Below, piece by piece: positions 1-10,808 of a stretch of DNA of 64,000 nucleotides. The stretch covers positions 11,160,001 to 11,224,000 of the forward strand of contig OZ231128.1 in NCBI GenBank assembly GCA_965153355.1, read 5' to 3'. Origin of the DNA: Flaccisagitta enflata (taxonomy: Eukaryota > Chaetognatha > Sagittoidea > Aphragmophora). The notes below the pieces were generated by a model. It worked only from the letters and a program-made list of their open reading frames with translations. It searched no databases and was not told where the DNA came from. Numbering within the stretch: the stretch's first letter is position 1; the number at the start of each line of letters is the position of its first letter. The position numbers and the translations under genes were made by a program.

Positions 1-905
1 CAATCAGCGTTGTCGAACGGCATTGTTAAACGGCGTTGTCGAACGGCGTTGTCGAACGGCGTTGTCAAACGGCGTTGTCAAACGGCGTTGTCAAACGGCG
101 TTGTCAAACGGCGTTGTCAAACGGCGTTGTCAAACGGCGTTGTCAAACGGCGTTGTCAAACGGCGTTGTCAAACGGCGTTGTCAAACGGCGTTGTCAAAC
201 GGCGTTGTCAAACGGCGTTGTCAAACGGCATTGTCAAACGGCGTTGTCAAACGGCATTGTCAAACGGCGTTGTCAAACGGCGTTGTCAAACGGCGTTATC
301 ATACGGCGTTGTCATACAGCGTTGTCATACGGCGTTGTAAAATGGCGTTGTAAAATGGCGTTGTAAAACGGCGTTGTAAAACGGCGTTGTAAAACGGCGT
401 TGTAAAACGGCGTTGTAAAACGGCGTTGTAAAACGGCGTTGTAAAACGGCGTTGTAAAAGGCGTTGTAAAACGGCGTTGTAAAACGGCGTTGTAAAACGG
501 CGTTGTAAAACGGCGTTGTAAAACGGCGTTGTAAAACGGCGTTGTAAAACGGCGTTGTAAAACGGCGTTGTAAAACGGCGTTGTAAAACGGCGTTGTAAA
601 ACGGCGTTGTAAAACGGCGTTGTAAAACGGTGTTACAAAATGGCGTTGTAAAACGGCATTGTCAAACGATATTGTCAAATGGCATTGTCAAACAACATTG
701 TCAAATGACATTGACAAATGGCATTGTCAAACGGCATTGTCAAACGGCATTGTCAAACGGCATTGTCAAACGGCATTGTCAAACGGCATTGTCAAACGGC
801 ATTGTCAAACGGCATTGTCAAACGGCATTGTCAAACAGCATTGTCAAACAGCATTGTCAAACAGCATTGTCAAACGGCATTGTCAAACGGCATTGGCATT
901 GGCAT
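1..905. repeat. 13-bp minisatellite (GGCGTTGTCAAAC family)
   Basis: About 70 tandem copies of a 13-bp unit run from the window edge. Three sub-arrays can be seen: CGTTGTCAAACGG to about 320, a CGTTGTAAAACGG version to about 650, and a CATTGTCAAACGG version to about 895. Because 13 is not a multiple of 3, one 39-bp superperiod is open in all three forward frames, which creates long artificial reading frames. The left edge of the array lies outside the window. Confidence 0.95.
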
Positions 906-914
906 AAGTTTTGC

Positions 915-1760
915 ACATTTATCACTTTAAGGGTGGTAAGATGGCTGGCTGGTAGGCCAGTAAGCATGCTAAAATCTTTATAAATCAAATTCATATGTTG
1001 AGGCCTTCCATTTAGGGACTACATACCCAGTTTTAACCAAATCGATTGAAAAATGCCTAAGTTCTGCGTTTTTCACTTTTAGGCCGGTAGGCTAGTTGGG
1101 TGGTGGCTGGTTTAGCTGGTTAGCATGCTAAATCTTTACAATTCAAATACATATGTTGAGTCCTTCCATTTAGAGACTTCATACCAAGTTTCAACAAATT
1201 GGTTGAAAAATGGAAGTTATGCACATTTTTCACTTTTAGGCTGGTAGGCTAGTTGGGTGGTAGGCTGGTTTGGCCGGTGAGCATGCTAAAATCTATCCAA
1301 TTCAAATACATATGTTGAGTTCTTCCATTTAGAGACTACATACCAAGTCTCAACCAAATCGGTTGAAAAATGCCAAAGTTATGCACGTTTTTAACTTTTA
1401 GGCTGGTAGGCTAGTTGGGTGGTAGGCTGGTTTGGCCGGTTAGCATGCTAAAACCTTTACAATTCAAATACATATGTTGAGTTCTTTCATTTAGAGACTA
1501 CATACCGAGTTTCAACCAAATTGGTTGAAAAATGACGAAGTTGTGCACGTTTTTTGCTTTTAGGCTGGTAGGCTGGTTGGGTGGTAGGCCGGTTTGGCCG
1601 GTTAACATGCTAAAATCTGTACAGATCAAATACATATGTTGAGTCCTTCCATTTAGAGACTACATACCAAGTTTCAACCAAATCGGTTGAAAAATGCCAA
1701 AGTTATGCACGTTTTTCACTTTTAGGCTGGTAGGCTGGTTGGGCCGGTTGGGTGGGTTGG
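915..1760. repeat. 160-bp tandem repeat, five copies
   Basis: The landmark CATATGTTGAG recurs at about 992, 1150, 1309, 1471 and 1633, giving a period of 158-162 bp. Each unit also carries TTAGCATGCTAAA and GGCTGGTAGGCTGG. A diverged single unit with the same CAACCAAATCGG and TAGGCTGGTTGG words appears near 30190-30480, so the family is dispersed as well as tandem. No coding content is seen. Confidence 0.9.
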
Positions 1761-2224
1761 ATCATAACATACGCATAGGATGTAAAGCGGCTTACCCTAG
1801 TACAACTTCCCTCCAAATATGAAGCAAATCGGTCAAGGCGTTCAAAAGTTAGCCCATTTTTAAAAGTGTGGACAACGACGACGACGACAACAACAACGAC
1901 GACGACGACACCCACCCGCCTCGAATTATAGTCCGCGTCGGAATGGTATTCCGTCGCGGACAAAAAAAAATAACAAGAGATCATTGCCTTCCAAGTGCAA
2001 AAATATGTAAATCGATGGAAACTAGCGTTGGAGAAAAGTGATGAATTTGTAAAAGATAGAAAACGCAGGATTGTGATTTTGCGACATAATGATTGTAGAT
2101 ATGTAAGCAAGCCGTTGGATTTCATCTTAAGACCATTACGATTATTTGCAATGGTTCTTTTAAGAGCGTCAGCGACATACGTACGACACCACGAGTCGTA
2201 CATATGAGGAAGAATTATGTTTGG
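1761..2224. other. Intergenic, probable 3' flank of the thymosin gene
   Basis: This holds a short GAC/AAC trinucleotide run at about 1872-1911 and otherwise unique sequence. It lies just downstream of the thymosin stop codon, so it probably includes that gene's 3' UTR. No confident gene is seen. Confidence 0.5.
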
Positions 2225-2778
2225 TTATTCTGCGCTGGCGGCGTTCCTCTCGCCTTCGATGGCGTCCTTGTCAGGCAGCACGTTCTTTTCAACGGTTTCA
2301 GCCTTCTTCAACGCAGCTTTGTCAAACTCCGCAACTCCTGAAAGATGACACAAGTCAATTGGCATTTCATAAGCGGATTTGAATATACTACCCAGTAACT
2401 ACGAAGTAATGATCAATACAATATCAGACAACTCACTCGCGTATGGAAACAGACAGACCAAGCGGCTTACACTTAGAGAAGTTCCAGCCAGACTGGCAAA
2501 CAGAACAAGACTGACCAACCAACCTTCTACACACAAAAAATGTCACCTTTAATGACGCCGAGTTCTTGTCGTTCTTTGGCGATGACTTGGGCGTCAGGTC
2601 TCAGATCTTTCTCGACGGTGGAAGCGGGTTTGAGAGAAGCGCGATCAAAGGCGGCCACTCCTTGAACCACTTCATATTCGCCTTTCTCCTTCGCCAACGC
2701 CTCGGCAGAAGGTTTCACGTTCTTTTCAACCTAGATCGCAATAAACTATTCATCTTTGCTAACGTCATCGCTATCATC

Positions 2779-2816
<38 letters not shown>

Positions 2817-3788
2817 ACATCATCATCATCATCACTTACCGTCTCCGTCGGTTTGAGATTCTCCCTATTGAATTCTGACACGGAAGAGATCACCCCGTAT
2901 TCCAATTTCTCCTATGTTGGAAATAGGGAATTGCACAATGATGGTGTTTCTACTGCAGCTGACACTTTATGTTTTCTTTGTTAAATGGTGTTAAATCGCC
3001 GACTCTTGTGTCAACCCAAAAAGCGTTTCTTCCTGTGAAACGTGTTTTCAGCGCGAATACATTCATGAATTGCAATCGTCCCACGATCCCTCACGGAGTG
3101 AATGAGCGAGCCAGTGATTGGAGCAAGCAAGCAAGCAAAGCGAGCGTAGTGAAGCGCAGTGTGGTGGAGCGAGTGAGCAAAGTGAGCGGTGCGAGCAACC
3201 GATGAAGAGCCCATTCAAAACGCAATTGCCTATGACTGGAAACATACCCTGATTGCCCCAGTAGACCCCCCCTGCAAAAACCTACTTTTTTGAGTACGTC
3301 TGCGTCTGGAATGAGTCCTTTTTCGTTGGTGACAGTCTGTTTGAGATTGTCCTTGTTAAATGCGTTGAGCGAGTTGATAACTCCCAGCTCTTGACGTTCC
3401 CGCGCCACCATTTCCGCCGACGGTAAAACGTTCTTCTCCACCGTCGGCGCCCGTTTGACGAGACGCTCCGAGGGCGAAGAAGAGATCTGCTCCAAAACGG
3501 GCGCGAACGTCTTCCGCTGGAAACAGGGGGGGGGGGGAGAAAAGAGGAAACGGGGGTGGAAGAGGTGGGGTGAGAGAGAGAGTGAGTGAGTGAGACAGAG
3601 AGACAGAGAGACAGAGAGAGAGAGGGGGAGAAGAGAGAGGAGAACTGAGAAGAAGCGTTTGACAAGAGAATACGCAAATGCAATGCGTGCAAACAGTGCA
3701 AGAAAAAAAACAACCTAATGTTTAATATATATCAAGGATTTCTGAGCCGATTGATTACCTCGGTTTCTGAGGCTTTGGGTGAAGGCAT
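2225..3788 (-). CDS. Multi-repeat beta-thymosin (ciboulot/tetrathymosin-like), complete, 5 coding exons
   Basis: Exons, in transcript order, are 3788-3759, 3516-3286, 2911-2840, 2730-2547 and 2337-2225. All junctions are GT-AG and keep frame, giving ATG to TAA and 209 aa. The protein is a string of beta-thymosin/WH2 repeats, which bind actin monomers in the cytosol and regulate filament turnover. Four repeats carry the actin-binding core (LKQTVT, LKPTET, LKPAST, LKKAET) followed by an EK(N/G/D)-LxP linker; an earlier fifth one is degenerate (LVKRAPTVEKNVLP). Repeats start with GV(I/A/Q)-type spacers such as GVAEFDKAALKK. Single-repeat vertebrate thymosins are about 44 aa; multi-repeat forms are typical of invertebrates. 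Intron 2 carries a dispersed repeat (3040-3235) and intron 3 an ATC run. The first coding exon encodes only MPSPKASETE. The start is the only in-frame ATG that joins to the repeat frame. Confidence 0.95.
3040..3235. mobile_element. Dispersed GAGCGAGTGAGC repeat inside thymosin intron 2
   Basis: A stretch rich in GAGCGAGTGAGCAAAGTGAG words flanked by a CATTCATGAA / CCCATTCAAAACGC pair. Related copies, in either orientation, lie at about 9790-9975, 60003-60255 and 63679-63950. It is non-coding and probably a non-autonomous DNA element. Confidence 0.65.
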
Positions 3789-4460
3789 GTTGGTGAGAAC
3801 GAGGTAAGTGCTAGAAGGCGTTAGAAATCCACAGGAAGAAGCAATTAACTTTCAACCGAAGTCGACGTTGCGCAAAAAGTTTTTTGTTTATACGCAATGA
3901 ATAAAACTAATAAAAGTATACAAAGACGTAGGCATTACGTTTCAAATTGTCAACATACAGTATGACAAAATAATGTGAATTCGTTCACAGACATATTCAT
4001 GGATATGGAGCATAAATTAAAAAGCCAGTAAAAATCATGAAATCGCGTCACAAAACATGTATTACTTATTACGATTTGACGCCTGCTTTTTCTCGAAATA
4101 AAAGCAACCAGAGAAGCGACAATATTCGCTTTTAAAAAATCACCCTCCCTCTCCCTCCCGATTTTGCCAAGTGGGTGAGAAGGGAAAGCTAACCTAGACT
4201 GCAATCGCTGTAACAAAATTGGCCCTTAATTTTGAGCGATATGTAAAATCAAACGCGCGATTGTGGGAATTCTAAGACAATACATTGTCTCGCTAATCAG
4301 CAGAACACCAACAGTTCTACCATCTACGGACGCTAGCTATCAATTGCCATTATTTTAGGGACGACTTGTATGAAGATAAGCTATTGTCCAATAACAGAAG
4401 TGATGGTCAATCCATGTAGCCTCGATAGCTGAAGAGTCAAGCTTGGGTAAATCGTTGGTC
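3789..4460. other. Intergenic between thymosin start and CDC20 stop
   Basis: Unique AT-rich sequence with no convincing exon. Because both neighbours run on the minus strand, it should contain the 5' UTR or promoter of the thymosin gene and the 3' UTR of CDC20. No specific element can be named. Confidence 0.4.
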
Positions 4461-5307
4461 CTATCGGATTCCTTTGGACATAAAGTTGAGGTTCTGAGCG
4501 GCGGACGATGAAGAAGACCCGGCTGATGATCCACTCCCGTCTTTCTTCCCCTTCACTTCATCCACCTTGAAACACTTCCACAGTCGAATCGTCTCGTCGG
4601 CCGCGGCGGAAGCCACCGTCTGTCCGTCGGGCGACACGGCCATTTGTAAAACGCGCGCCGTGTGACCTTGAAGCTCAGCCAGGCGGGTCATCGAAGGATA
4701 CTTCCAAAGAATCAACTGATTGTGCGCGAAACCGTGGCTGAAATTCGAAGAGGAAATGCGAGGGAACCAAAGTAGCCACCGGGACAGAACAGTAACCCAA
4801 AAGCGGCAATACAGTTACTAAAATTTTTTAGGTCCTTGACAATGACAAACAGTTAAATCCCGCTCTAACGGATTTCAAATCTAACAAATCTTATCTAACC
4901 TTATTCAAATGCACTTAACGAACCCTGCTCAAACGGAATAAAATTCCGCCTATAATGGATGTATTATCATAATCCCTTCAACTTATTTGTTTTCTATGAA
5001 TATATATTTATTAAAAGCGGAATTCCATCATAAGCGGAAGTCCGTTAGAGCAGGGTTTAACTGTTTTGATAGTTTCCACGATCTCCAAATGCCTTCAAAC
5101 ATACAAAATTACGCGTTTTTACCTGGATACGATTTCGCGATAGTGAGTATTCCAGGCTATGCTACAGACTTGGCTCTTCGTGTCGATGGTGTTGAGACAA
5201 GTGCCGGTGTTGACGTTCCAAAACCGGATGCAACGATCGGCAGTTCCTCCGCCGGATGCCAACAGCGAATTTTGCCAAGGACACCAAGATACCGCCTTGA
5301 CAGCGGA
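4461..5307 (-). CDS. CDC20: CDC20/fizzy, last two coding exons (5' part missing)
   Basis: CDC20 is the WD40 activator of the anaphase-promoting complex (APC/C) and recruits substrates such as securin and cyclin B. Two exons are visible: about 5307-5123 and 4737-4461, joined with a phase-2 GT-AG junction. The first encodes one WD repeat with the motifs [30 protein letters not shown] and [12 protein letters not shown]. The second gives [15 protein letters not shown], a terminal WD blade ([20 protein letters not shown]) and a C-terminal tail ending Gly-Ile-Arg-stop, the IR tail that docks on the APC/C. The [10 protein letters not shown] form favours CDC20 over the paralogue FZR1/Cdh1. The acceptor at 5307 is the best in-frame AG but is not certain. 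No N-terminal exons (C-box, KEN, remaining blades) were found; a trinucleotide array and the N gap lie directly upstream. Confidence 0.92.
4850..5063. mobile_element. pogo/Tigger-like MITE in the CDC20 intron
   Basis: The ends CAGTTAAATCCCGCTCTAAC and GTTAGAGCAGGGTTTAACTG form imperfect terminal inverted repeats about 24 bp long around 214 bp. CAGTT(G)AA(C)CCCGCT termini are typical of pogo/Tigger relatives. The related copies at 51238 and 61221 are flanked by TA, whereas this one has no clear TA duplication. Confidence 0.7.
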
Positions 5308-5365
5308 CTGCGTGACGGGGAATTGGGTCGTTTGGATGAGTTAATTTGCAAAAGGTCTTTTGATC

Positions 5366-5653
5366 AGATCAACATCATCTTTGTCTTCATCTTCATCATC
5401 GTCATCGTCTTCATCATCTTCCTCATTTTCATCATCTTCCTCATTTTCCTCATCATCTTCCTCATCATCTTCCTCATCATCTTCCTCATCATCTTCTTCA
5501 TCATCATCTTCATCATCATCTTCATCATCATCATCATCTTCATCATCATCATCATCATCATCTTCATCATCATCATCATCTTCATCATCATCTTCATCAT
5601 CATCTTCATCATCATCTTCATCGTCATCTTCATCGTCATCTTCATCCTCATTT
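5366..5653. repeat. CATCATCTT trinucleotide microsatellite
   Basis: About 290 bp of ATC/TTC triplets begin about 60 bp upstream (in transcript sense) of the CDC20 exon. Polyserine and polymethionine reading frames across it are artefacts of the repeat. Confidence 0.95.
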
Positions 5654-5801
5654 AGCCCATGATTTGTACATTACTGCGCTGTTTAATATGAGTCTGATCA
5701 ATTGATTGTATAGAAACACTTCTGATACTTAAATATTCTCATGCCCGCTTCATGTTCAATTGTTTATCATCTTTTATTTTACAAACAAAGATAGATAAAA
5801 G

Positions 5802-5834
5802 NNNNNNNNNNNNNNNNNNNNNNNNNNNNNNNNN
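5802..5834. other. Assembly gap (33 N)
   Basis: A run of 33 N joins a gene-bearing left contig to a repeat-rich right contig. The sequence on either side shows no continuity that I can test, so the true gap size and the join are unverified. Confidence 1.
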
Positions 5835-7060
5835 TTTATGCCTTGAATCTGCCTCTCTCAGGCTCTGGAAATGGTCCTTTCAAGCCTGAAATCTGCCATC
5901 TCAGGCCTAAAATCTGGCCTCTCAGGCCTGGGAAATCTGCCCTCTTAGGCCTGGGACCTGCCCCCTCAGGCCTGAAATTTGTCCTTCAGGCCCAGACCTA
6001 CGCCAGTGCCTGAAATCTGCCTCAGATTCACAGGCCTGAAATCTGCCCTCTCAGATTCAAGGCCTGAGAGGTGGATATCAGGGGCCTGTATGAATAGATG
6101 GCCTGAGGACAGATTTCAGGCCTGAGAGGGTCTGGGGGCGGACGGACGGGACGGTGGACAGACGGACGAACAAACGGTAACGAAAGTCCCTGTGTTCTAC
6201 AGACTCGCCTCTTCGCCGCTGCCCTGCCTCTCATTCGGTTTACAACTACAAAGTATGCAGGGCAACGGGTATCGCTGACCACTTATTGCCCTTTTTTTTA
6301 AGGACGGTTGTTTGTCCATGCATCTCTCCATCCATCCACTCCACCTCTAGGACTCATCAGGCTCAAAATCTGCCCTCCCAGGCCTGATATCAACCCTCTC
6401 CCGCCTGAAATCTGCCCTCTCAGGCCTTGAATCTGTTAGAGCAGATTTGAGGCTTGAGAGGACAGATTTCAGGCCTGAGAGGGCAGATTCAAGGGCAGAT
6501 TCAAAACCTGAGAGGGCTGATTAAAGGCCTAAGAGGGCAGAATTCAGACTTGAGAGGCCAGATTTCAGGCCTGAGATGGCAGATCTCAGGCCTGTGAGGG
6601 CCAGGTGGATGCATAGACGGACAGACGAGCGGATGGACAGACAAACAAACAAACGAACAAAAGTCCGCCTGTGTTCTACAGGACTTCCTCCCCTTTGGGG
6701 CCGCTGCCCACAGAGGGAGAAGGAAAAATTTCCCATATGTTTGAAAGCATAGGTTGTTGACCCTTTTGGAGCCCCTGCCCAAAAGGATGCTTTATTGCCC
6801 ATTATGATTTGTAGCTATGAAAACATATTTTCATGTATTCCTATCAATATTTTGAAAGATTTTTTGAAAAAATATTGATTGAAATTAAATTTGCTGTAAG
6901 CCAAACAAGCGATATTCTGATAAAATATAATGAGAGAAAGCTGTAGCAAATTTGATTTTAAGCAATGTTCTCGAAGTGAATCTGTCAATATATTAATATT
7001 TTAGAAGGAATACATGAAAATGGGAAACAAAGCAATCTTTTATTAATCTAAAGTCCAAAT
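5835..7060. repeat. CAGGCCTGAAATCTGCC repeat clusters, both orientations
   Basis: Roughly 20-bp units built on CTCAGGCCTGAAATCTGCC occur first in one orientation (5850-6070, 6360-6430) and then inverted (6440-6600), giving local hairpin potential. GACGGACGGACGG-type runs and a TGTGTTCTACAGGACTTCC word sit at their edges, as in other dispersed elements of the window (12340-12910, 40054-40340, 56030-57480). Non-coding. Confidence 0.8.
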
Positions 7061-7066
7061 ATCAGT

Positions 7067-8032
7067 TTTTGGGCAGCGGCCCCATAGGGGCCTGTGACTT
7101 ATGCTTTCTCACATAGGGGAAATTTTTAGCATAGTGCCCTAAAGGGCCGATGTTCCAGGGGGACACAGGGGTGAATTTCCATACATCCGTCTCGTACGCC
7201 CGTCCGTCCATCCGTCTCCTGTACGACGCTCCTCCGGGCTTTGCTTTGTACTTAACCAGCTTCTCTCAGGCCTAAATCTGGCGTTTAAGGCCTCAAATCT
7301 CCGCCTCTCTCAGGGCCTCAAATCCAGTCTCCCAGGCTCTCAAATCCAGCCTTTGTGGCCTCACCCAGCCTTCAAAACCAGCCTCTCAGGCCTCAAATCC
7401 AGCCTCTTGGGCCTCAAATCCAGCCTCTTGGACCCTAAATCCAGCCTCTCAGGCCAAAATTCCCAATGAATATCACGGAAAATTACCCCAAATATGCCCT
7501 CTCAGGACGTATGGAAATTCACCCCTGTGTCCTACAGGACATCGGCCCTTTGGGGCCACATCTGCCCTACTCCATCTTCAGGCGACCACTCAAGCAGGAC
7601 TGGGCACGCCTGACCAGGTGTAAAGCATCCTTGGATGACTTGTCTTTTCTTCATCTCCTCCGCTACCCCCTCAAGGCCCAAATCCTAGTCTTTAGGCCCA
7701 AATCCTAGCCTCGAGGCTCATATACCAGTCTCGAGGCTCAAATCCCAGTCTCGAGGCTCAAATCCCAGTTTCGAGGCTCAAATCCCAGCCTTGAGGCTCA
7801 ATTCCCAGCCTTGAGGCTCAATTCCCAGCCTCGAGGCTCAAATCCTAGCCCCGAAGCTCAATTCCCAGCCGCGAGACTCAAATCCCTGCCCCAAGGCTCA
7901 AGTCCCAGTATGGAAGCTCCAACCCCAGCCTAGAGGCTCCAACCCCAACCTCCAGGCCCTAATTCCAGCCTTGAGGCTCAAATAAAAACCGCATAGGTCA
8001 TCAGCTCCTTCGGGGCCGCTGCCCCTCTAACC
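7067..8032. mobile_element. TIR element with minisatellite core (family C)
   Basis: The left end reads GGGCAGCGGCCCCATAGGGG followed by ATGCTTTCTCACATAGGGG. The right end is its inverse, with ATAGGTCAT, CTTCGGGG and CCGCTGCCC. The core from about 7675 to 7985 is a tandem of a 20-bp unit, AAATCCCAGCCTCGAGGCTC and variants. A CAACGGGTACCGCTGACC word follows at about 8060, as it does beyond other copies. Confidence 0.7.
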
Positions 8033-8109
8033 ACCTCACACCAATTTCACACATGGGGGCAACGGGTACCGCTGACCATCCAATGCTTTTGCGACAATTT
8101 TTAAGAATT

Positions 8110-9446
8110 CCCCATATTTCCAAGTCTAGACGACATCTACTGTAGAAAGAACGAACTAATCACTTTGGACCACAAAGTCCGATAAACTTCAACCGATGAG
8201 AATTTTTTTTGTGTTTCTTCACTTCGAATCGAGCGAAGAGTTGCGTTTCAAAAGAGAGTGCCACGTTGTTAGTCGCTGGCTAAGCGACTCTATGAGAGGG
8301 TTTGTCCCTTGGTCCCTTCGTAGGTAACGCGAAATTTCTTCGGTTTCCATGTCAAGTTATCAACATTAGTGCATGACCATGATCATAAGGTTACAATTTT
8401 GTTTCTATGGACAGTAGATAATTGGGAGATGAAATTGGAAAATAGATCAAATCCAGGGAAGTGAATGTATGGGGTGAAATGGCACAACTATAGAGCAGAT
8501 TTTTTTTTTCAAGGATGTGTGCTTCTTTCTTTTTCTTGTTTTCCTTGTTTTCCTTGTCCTTTCTCATTTCTAAACAAATTAAGATAGACGAATGCGGTTG
8601 GTGGCATTAATTCAGAAATTCATTATAATTTCAGAATCTCACTAATTTTAATTTAATTTTCTCATTTTAAGCAAAGACATGTCCCATAATGCTTGCCGAC
8701 AAACTAATGTTCGCGATTGTAGTATGCTCTGTGTAGAGAATAGCTCGTTTGGCTGTTGATAGGGTCATATTCATCCGTGACTGCCATTAGCAACGGCAAG
8801 GGGCAGTGAAGCATCAGACAACTCGGTCATTGGGCTATGCAGCTATATCAGTTCTCGCAAAGGCCCGGACCCTCCCCCTGGGTGCTTCACATAGCAAAAC
8901 AATTAGTCACTCCACATTCAATAGAGGGTGAGAATAAATTCCCAACTTTTGCCACAGTAGATGTCGTCTAAACTTGGAAATACAGGGGCCCTCATACCTA
9001 AAATACCATTTGTGTAAATCAAATGAAACTGATTGTGTATAATGCTTATGTCCTATAGGGTTGGCGATGGGGTATGGCATCTCTGTTTATAGAAAATTCT
9101 CTTGAATACACTAAATCAAATTCGCTCTACTTAAACAGCTGCTGAAATTGGTCTAGTGATTAAGATTAAGATTAAGATTCACTATGATCAGTTTATTTAA
9201 AGGTTCCAAGTTCGAATCCAGTGCTGGTTTTGCAAATCAAGCTGAAATATTGCAAAATAAGTGATTGATCCTATAATTTTACACTCAATATTTTTTTCCT
9301 AAGGTAAGCCGTAGGGGGATGCCATACCTCATCGTCAACCCCTTAGTGTCTGTACATGTCACCAGCATAATATCAGTCCCTTCACTATACTGATAGTCAG
9401 ATTATGAGCCCCCCCGTATTTCCAAGTCTAGACGACATCTACTGTA
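8110..9446. repeat. Nested inverted repeats, with a tRNA-like B box
   Basis: The word CCAAGTCTAGACGACATCTA occurs at about 8120 and 9422, with an inverted copy at about 8959. Between the last two, GGGTATGGCATCTCTG (about 9070) is inverted as GGGATGCCATAC (about 9315). Around 9140-9235 a TGGTCTAGTGATTAAG stretch and GGTTCCAAGTTCGAATCC resemble Pol III A and B boxes, which suggests a degenerate tRNA-derived SINE inside the structure. Confidence 0.6.
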
Positions 9447-9583
9447 CCATCCCTTAACTTCGTATCGTTTATCAAGTGCAATGTACCACATACCCGTCCT
9501 CGTTTCTATGTCCAATCAACATTGATGTAATTCTTTTATTCCAATCTGAGGGAGCGTTAATAGTCACAGCTCAGATAACCGCG

Positions 9584-9784
9584 TTTTTAGTCGCGTGCAC
9601 GCGATTCTACAACCCGCTTTGTTGGTCCGTCGGTTGGTCTGTCGGTCCGTCCGTCACACTTTACTTTTTTACTGGTTTTTGCTGTTTTTGGCCTCACTGC
9701 TTCTGTCCAAATGATGAAGTGACCTCAAATACGGCCCCTGCCCACCCACACGCAACTGGGGTAGCTGTGTATCCAGCCTTGTTT
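9584..9784 (+). mobile_element. SINE-like repeat A (AGTCGCGT hairpin)
   Basis: It starts TTTTTAGTCGCGTGCACGCG, continues through CTACAACCCGCTTTG and several GTCGGTCCGTCC words, and ends GTGTATCCAGCCTTG. At least six further copies lie in this window, for example 13899-14107, 16756-16963, 23720-23935, 26938-27130, 27475-27652 and 58566-58717. The constant end is the AGTCGCGT-ACGCGACT hairpin next to an A-rich run. Confidence 0.75.
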
Positions 9785-9975
9785 ACGGGCCACTTGGTCG
9801 CTCTCCGTTCGCTCGTACCGCTCATTCCGCTCACATTCCGCTCACTTGTTTCGCTATGCGATGCTCCATTCATGGGCTTTCTCACTCACTTCGCTCACTC
9901 CCTAATACTAACAGGATGGTTGAATGCATGTATGTGTTCACGCTGTAAACGCCTTTCATGGGAATAAACGCGTTT
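9785..9975. mobile_element. GCTCACTCGCTC dispersed repeat
   Basis: A second copy of the repeat seen in the thymosin intron, in the opposite orientation, with CGCTCATTCCGCTCACATTC words and GTTCACGCTGTAAACGC at its right side. Confidence 0.55.
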
Positions 9976-10471
9976 GTAGCTAGGCCGGATCAACCATTTG
10001 CGAGGCCCTGGGCTACCTGGGGAGCGAGGCCCCCTCTCAAGCGGCCAAACCCCCCCCCCATTAGAGCACGTCCATTATTGAGACAAACTTCTCTGTACTG
10101 GCTGTTGTTTTTTTGACAGCAGCCCCAAAGGGGTTATTTCCTTATCCATTACAGATCTCGAATGATCATTTCCAATTTCATCAAAATTCTGACAATAACA
10201 ATGCATGGACAAAATGATACTGGCTCACCTAATTGAAATGCATAATCCAATTTGGTTTATTCTGGTAGACTGACGTATTCGGAGTTAGCACAAACACAAA
10301 TATAGAACTTTCAATATTTAGCTTTTTGTAAAATCAAATTCTTAAATCTCTAATCCCGACGAGAAAAATCTTTGATTCACTTCAGTAACAGCTTGTTGAA
10401 AGGATGGAATCTTATTTGGAATGTTTGTCTGCACTTTCCCATTTACACTGTCTCTCCCTGAAACCCTAAGC

Positions 10472-10800
10472 CAGAGATGCAGATTCCGCAAGCTGCCGCG
10501 TAGCAGAATTTTGTTCCAAAGAGCTGCCGCAGCTCTTACCTATTGTATATCTTTTCTTTCGTTCTGTTTTCCATCTCTCAATTTAGTATTTTCTCTTCCT
10601 TTCTTTCCCTCTTTCTTTCATTTTGCTTATCCTGACTTAATTCAATTCCAGTTTTCTTTCTTTCCTTGTTTCCTTCCCATCTTTTCTCCTATTTTTCCTC
10701 CCTCATTGCTTCTCCTTTCTATTCCTGCCGCACCTGCCGCACCTTGGACCTAGCCTGCCGCGTAGCATTGCTACTCTGCTACCAAGAATCTGCATCTCTG
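10472..10800. mobile_element. hAT-like MITE with perfect 8-bp target duplication
   Basis: The element begins CAGAGATGCAGATTC and ends GAATCTGCATCTCTG, a 15-bp perfect inverted repeat, and is flanked on both sides by CCCTAAGC (10464-10471 and 10801-10808). CAGRG termini plus an 8-bp duplication are diagnostic of hAT transposition. At 329 bp it has no coding capacity. GCTGCCGCGTAGCA sub-terminal words recur near both ends. Confidence 0.88.
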
Positions 10801-10808
10801 CCCTAAGC

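Noticed and set aside
1-905. A repeat protein read from the 13-bp array
   Set aside because: All three forward frames are open because the unit lacks stops; no splice signals or start context.
9135-9235. A functional tRNA gene
   Set aside because: A B box is clear, but the acceptor stem and anticodon arm do not pair and an AAGATT triplication interrupts the A-box region. It is treated as a degenerate SINE-like piece.
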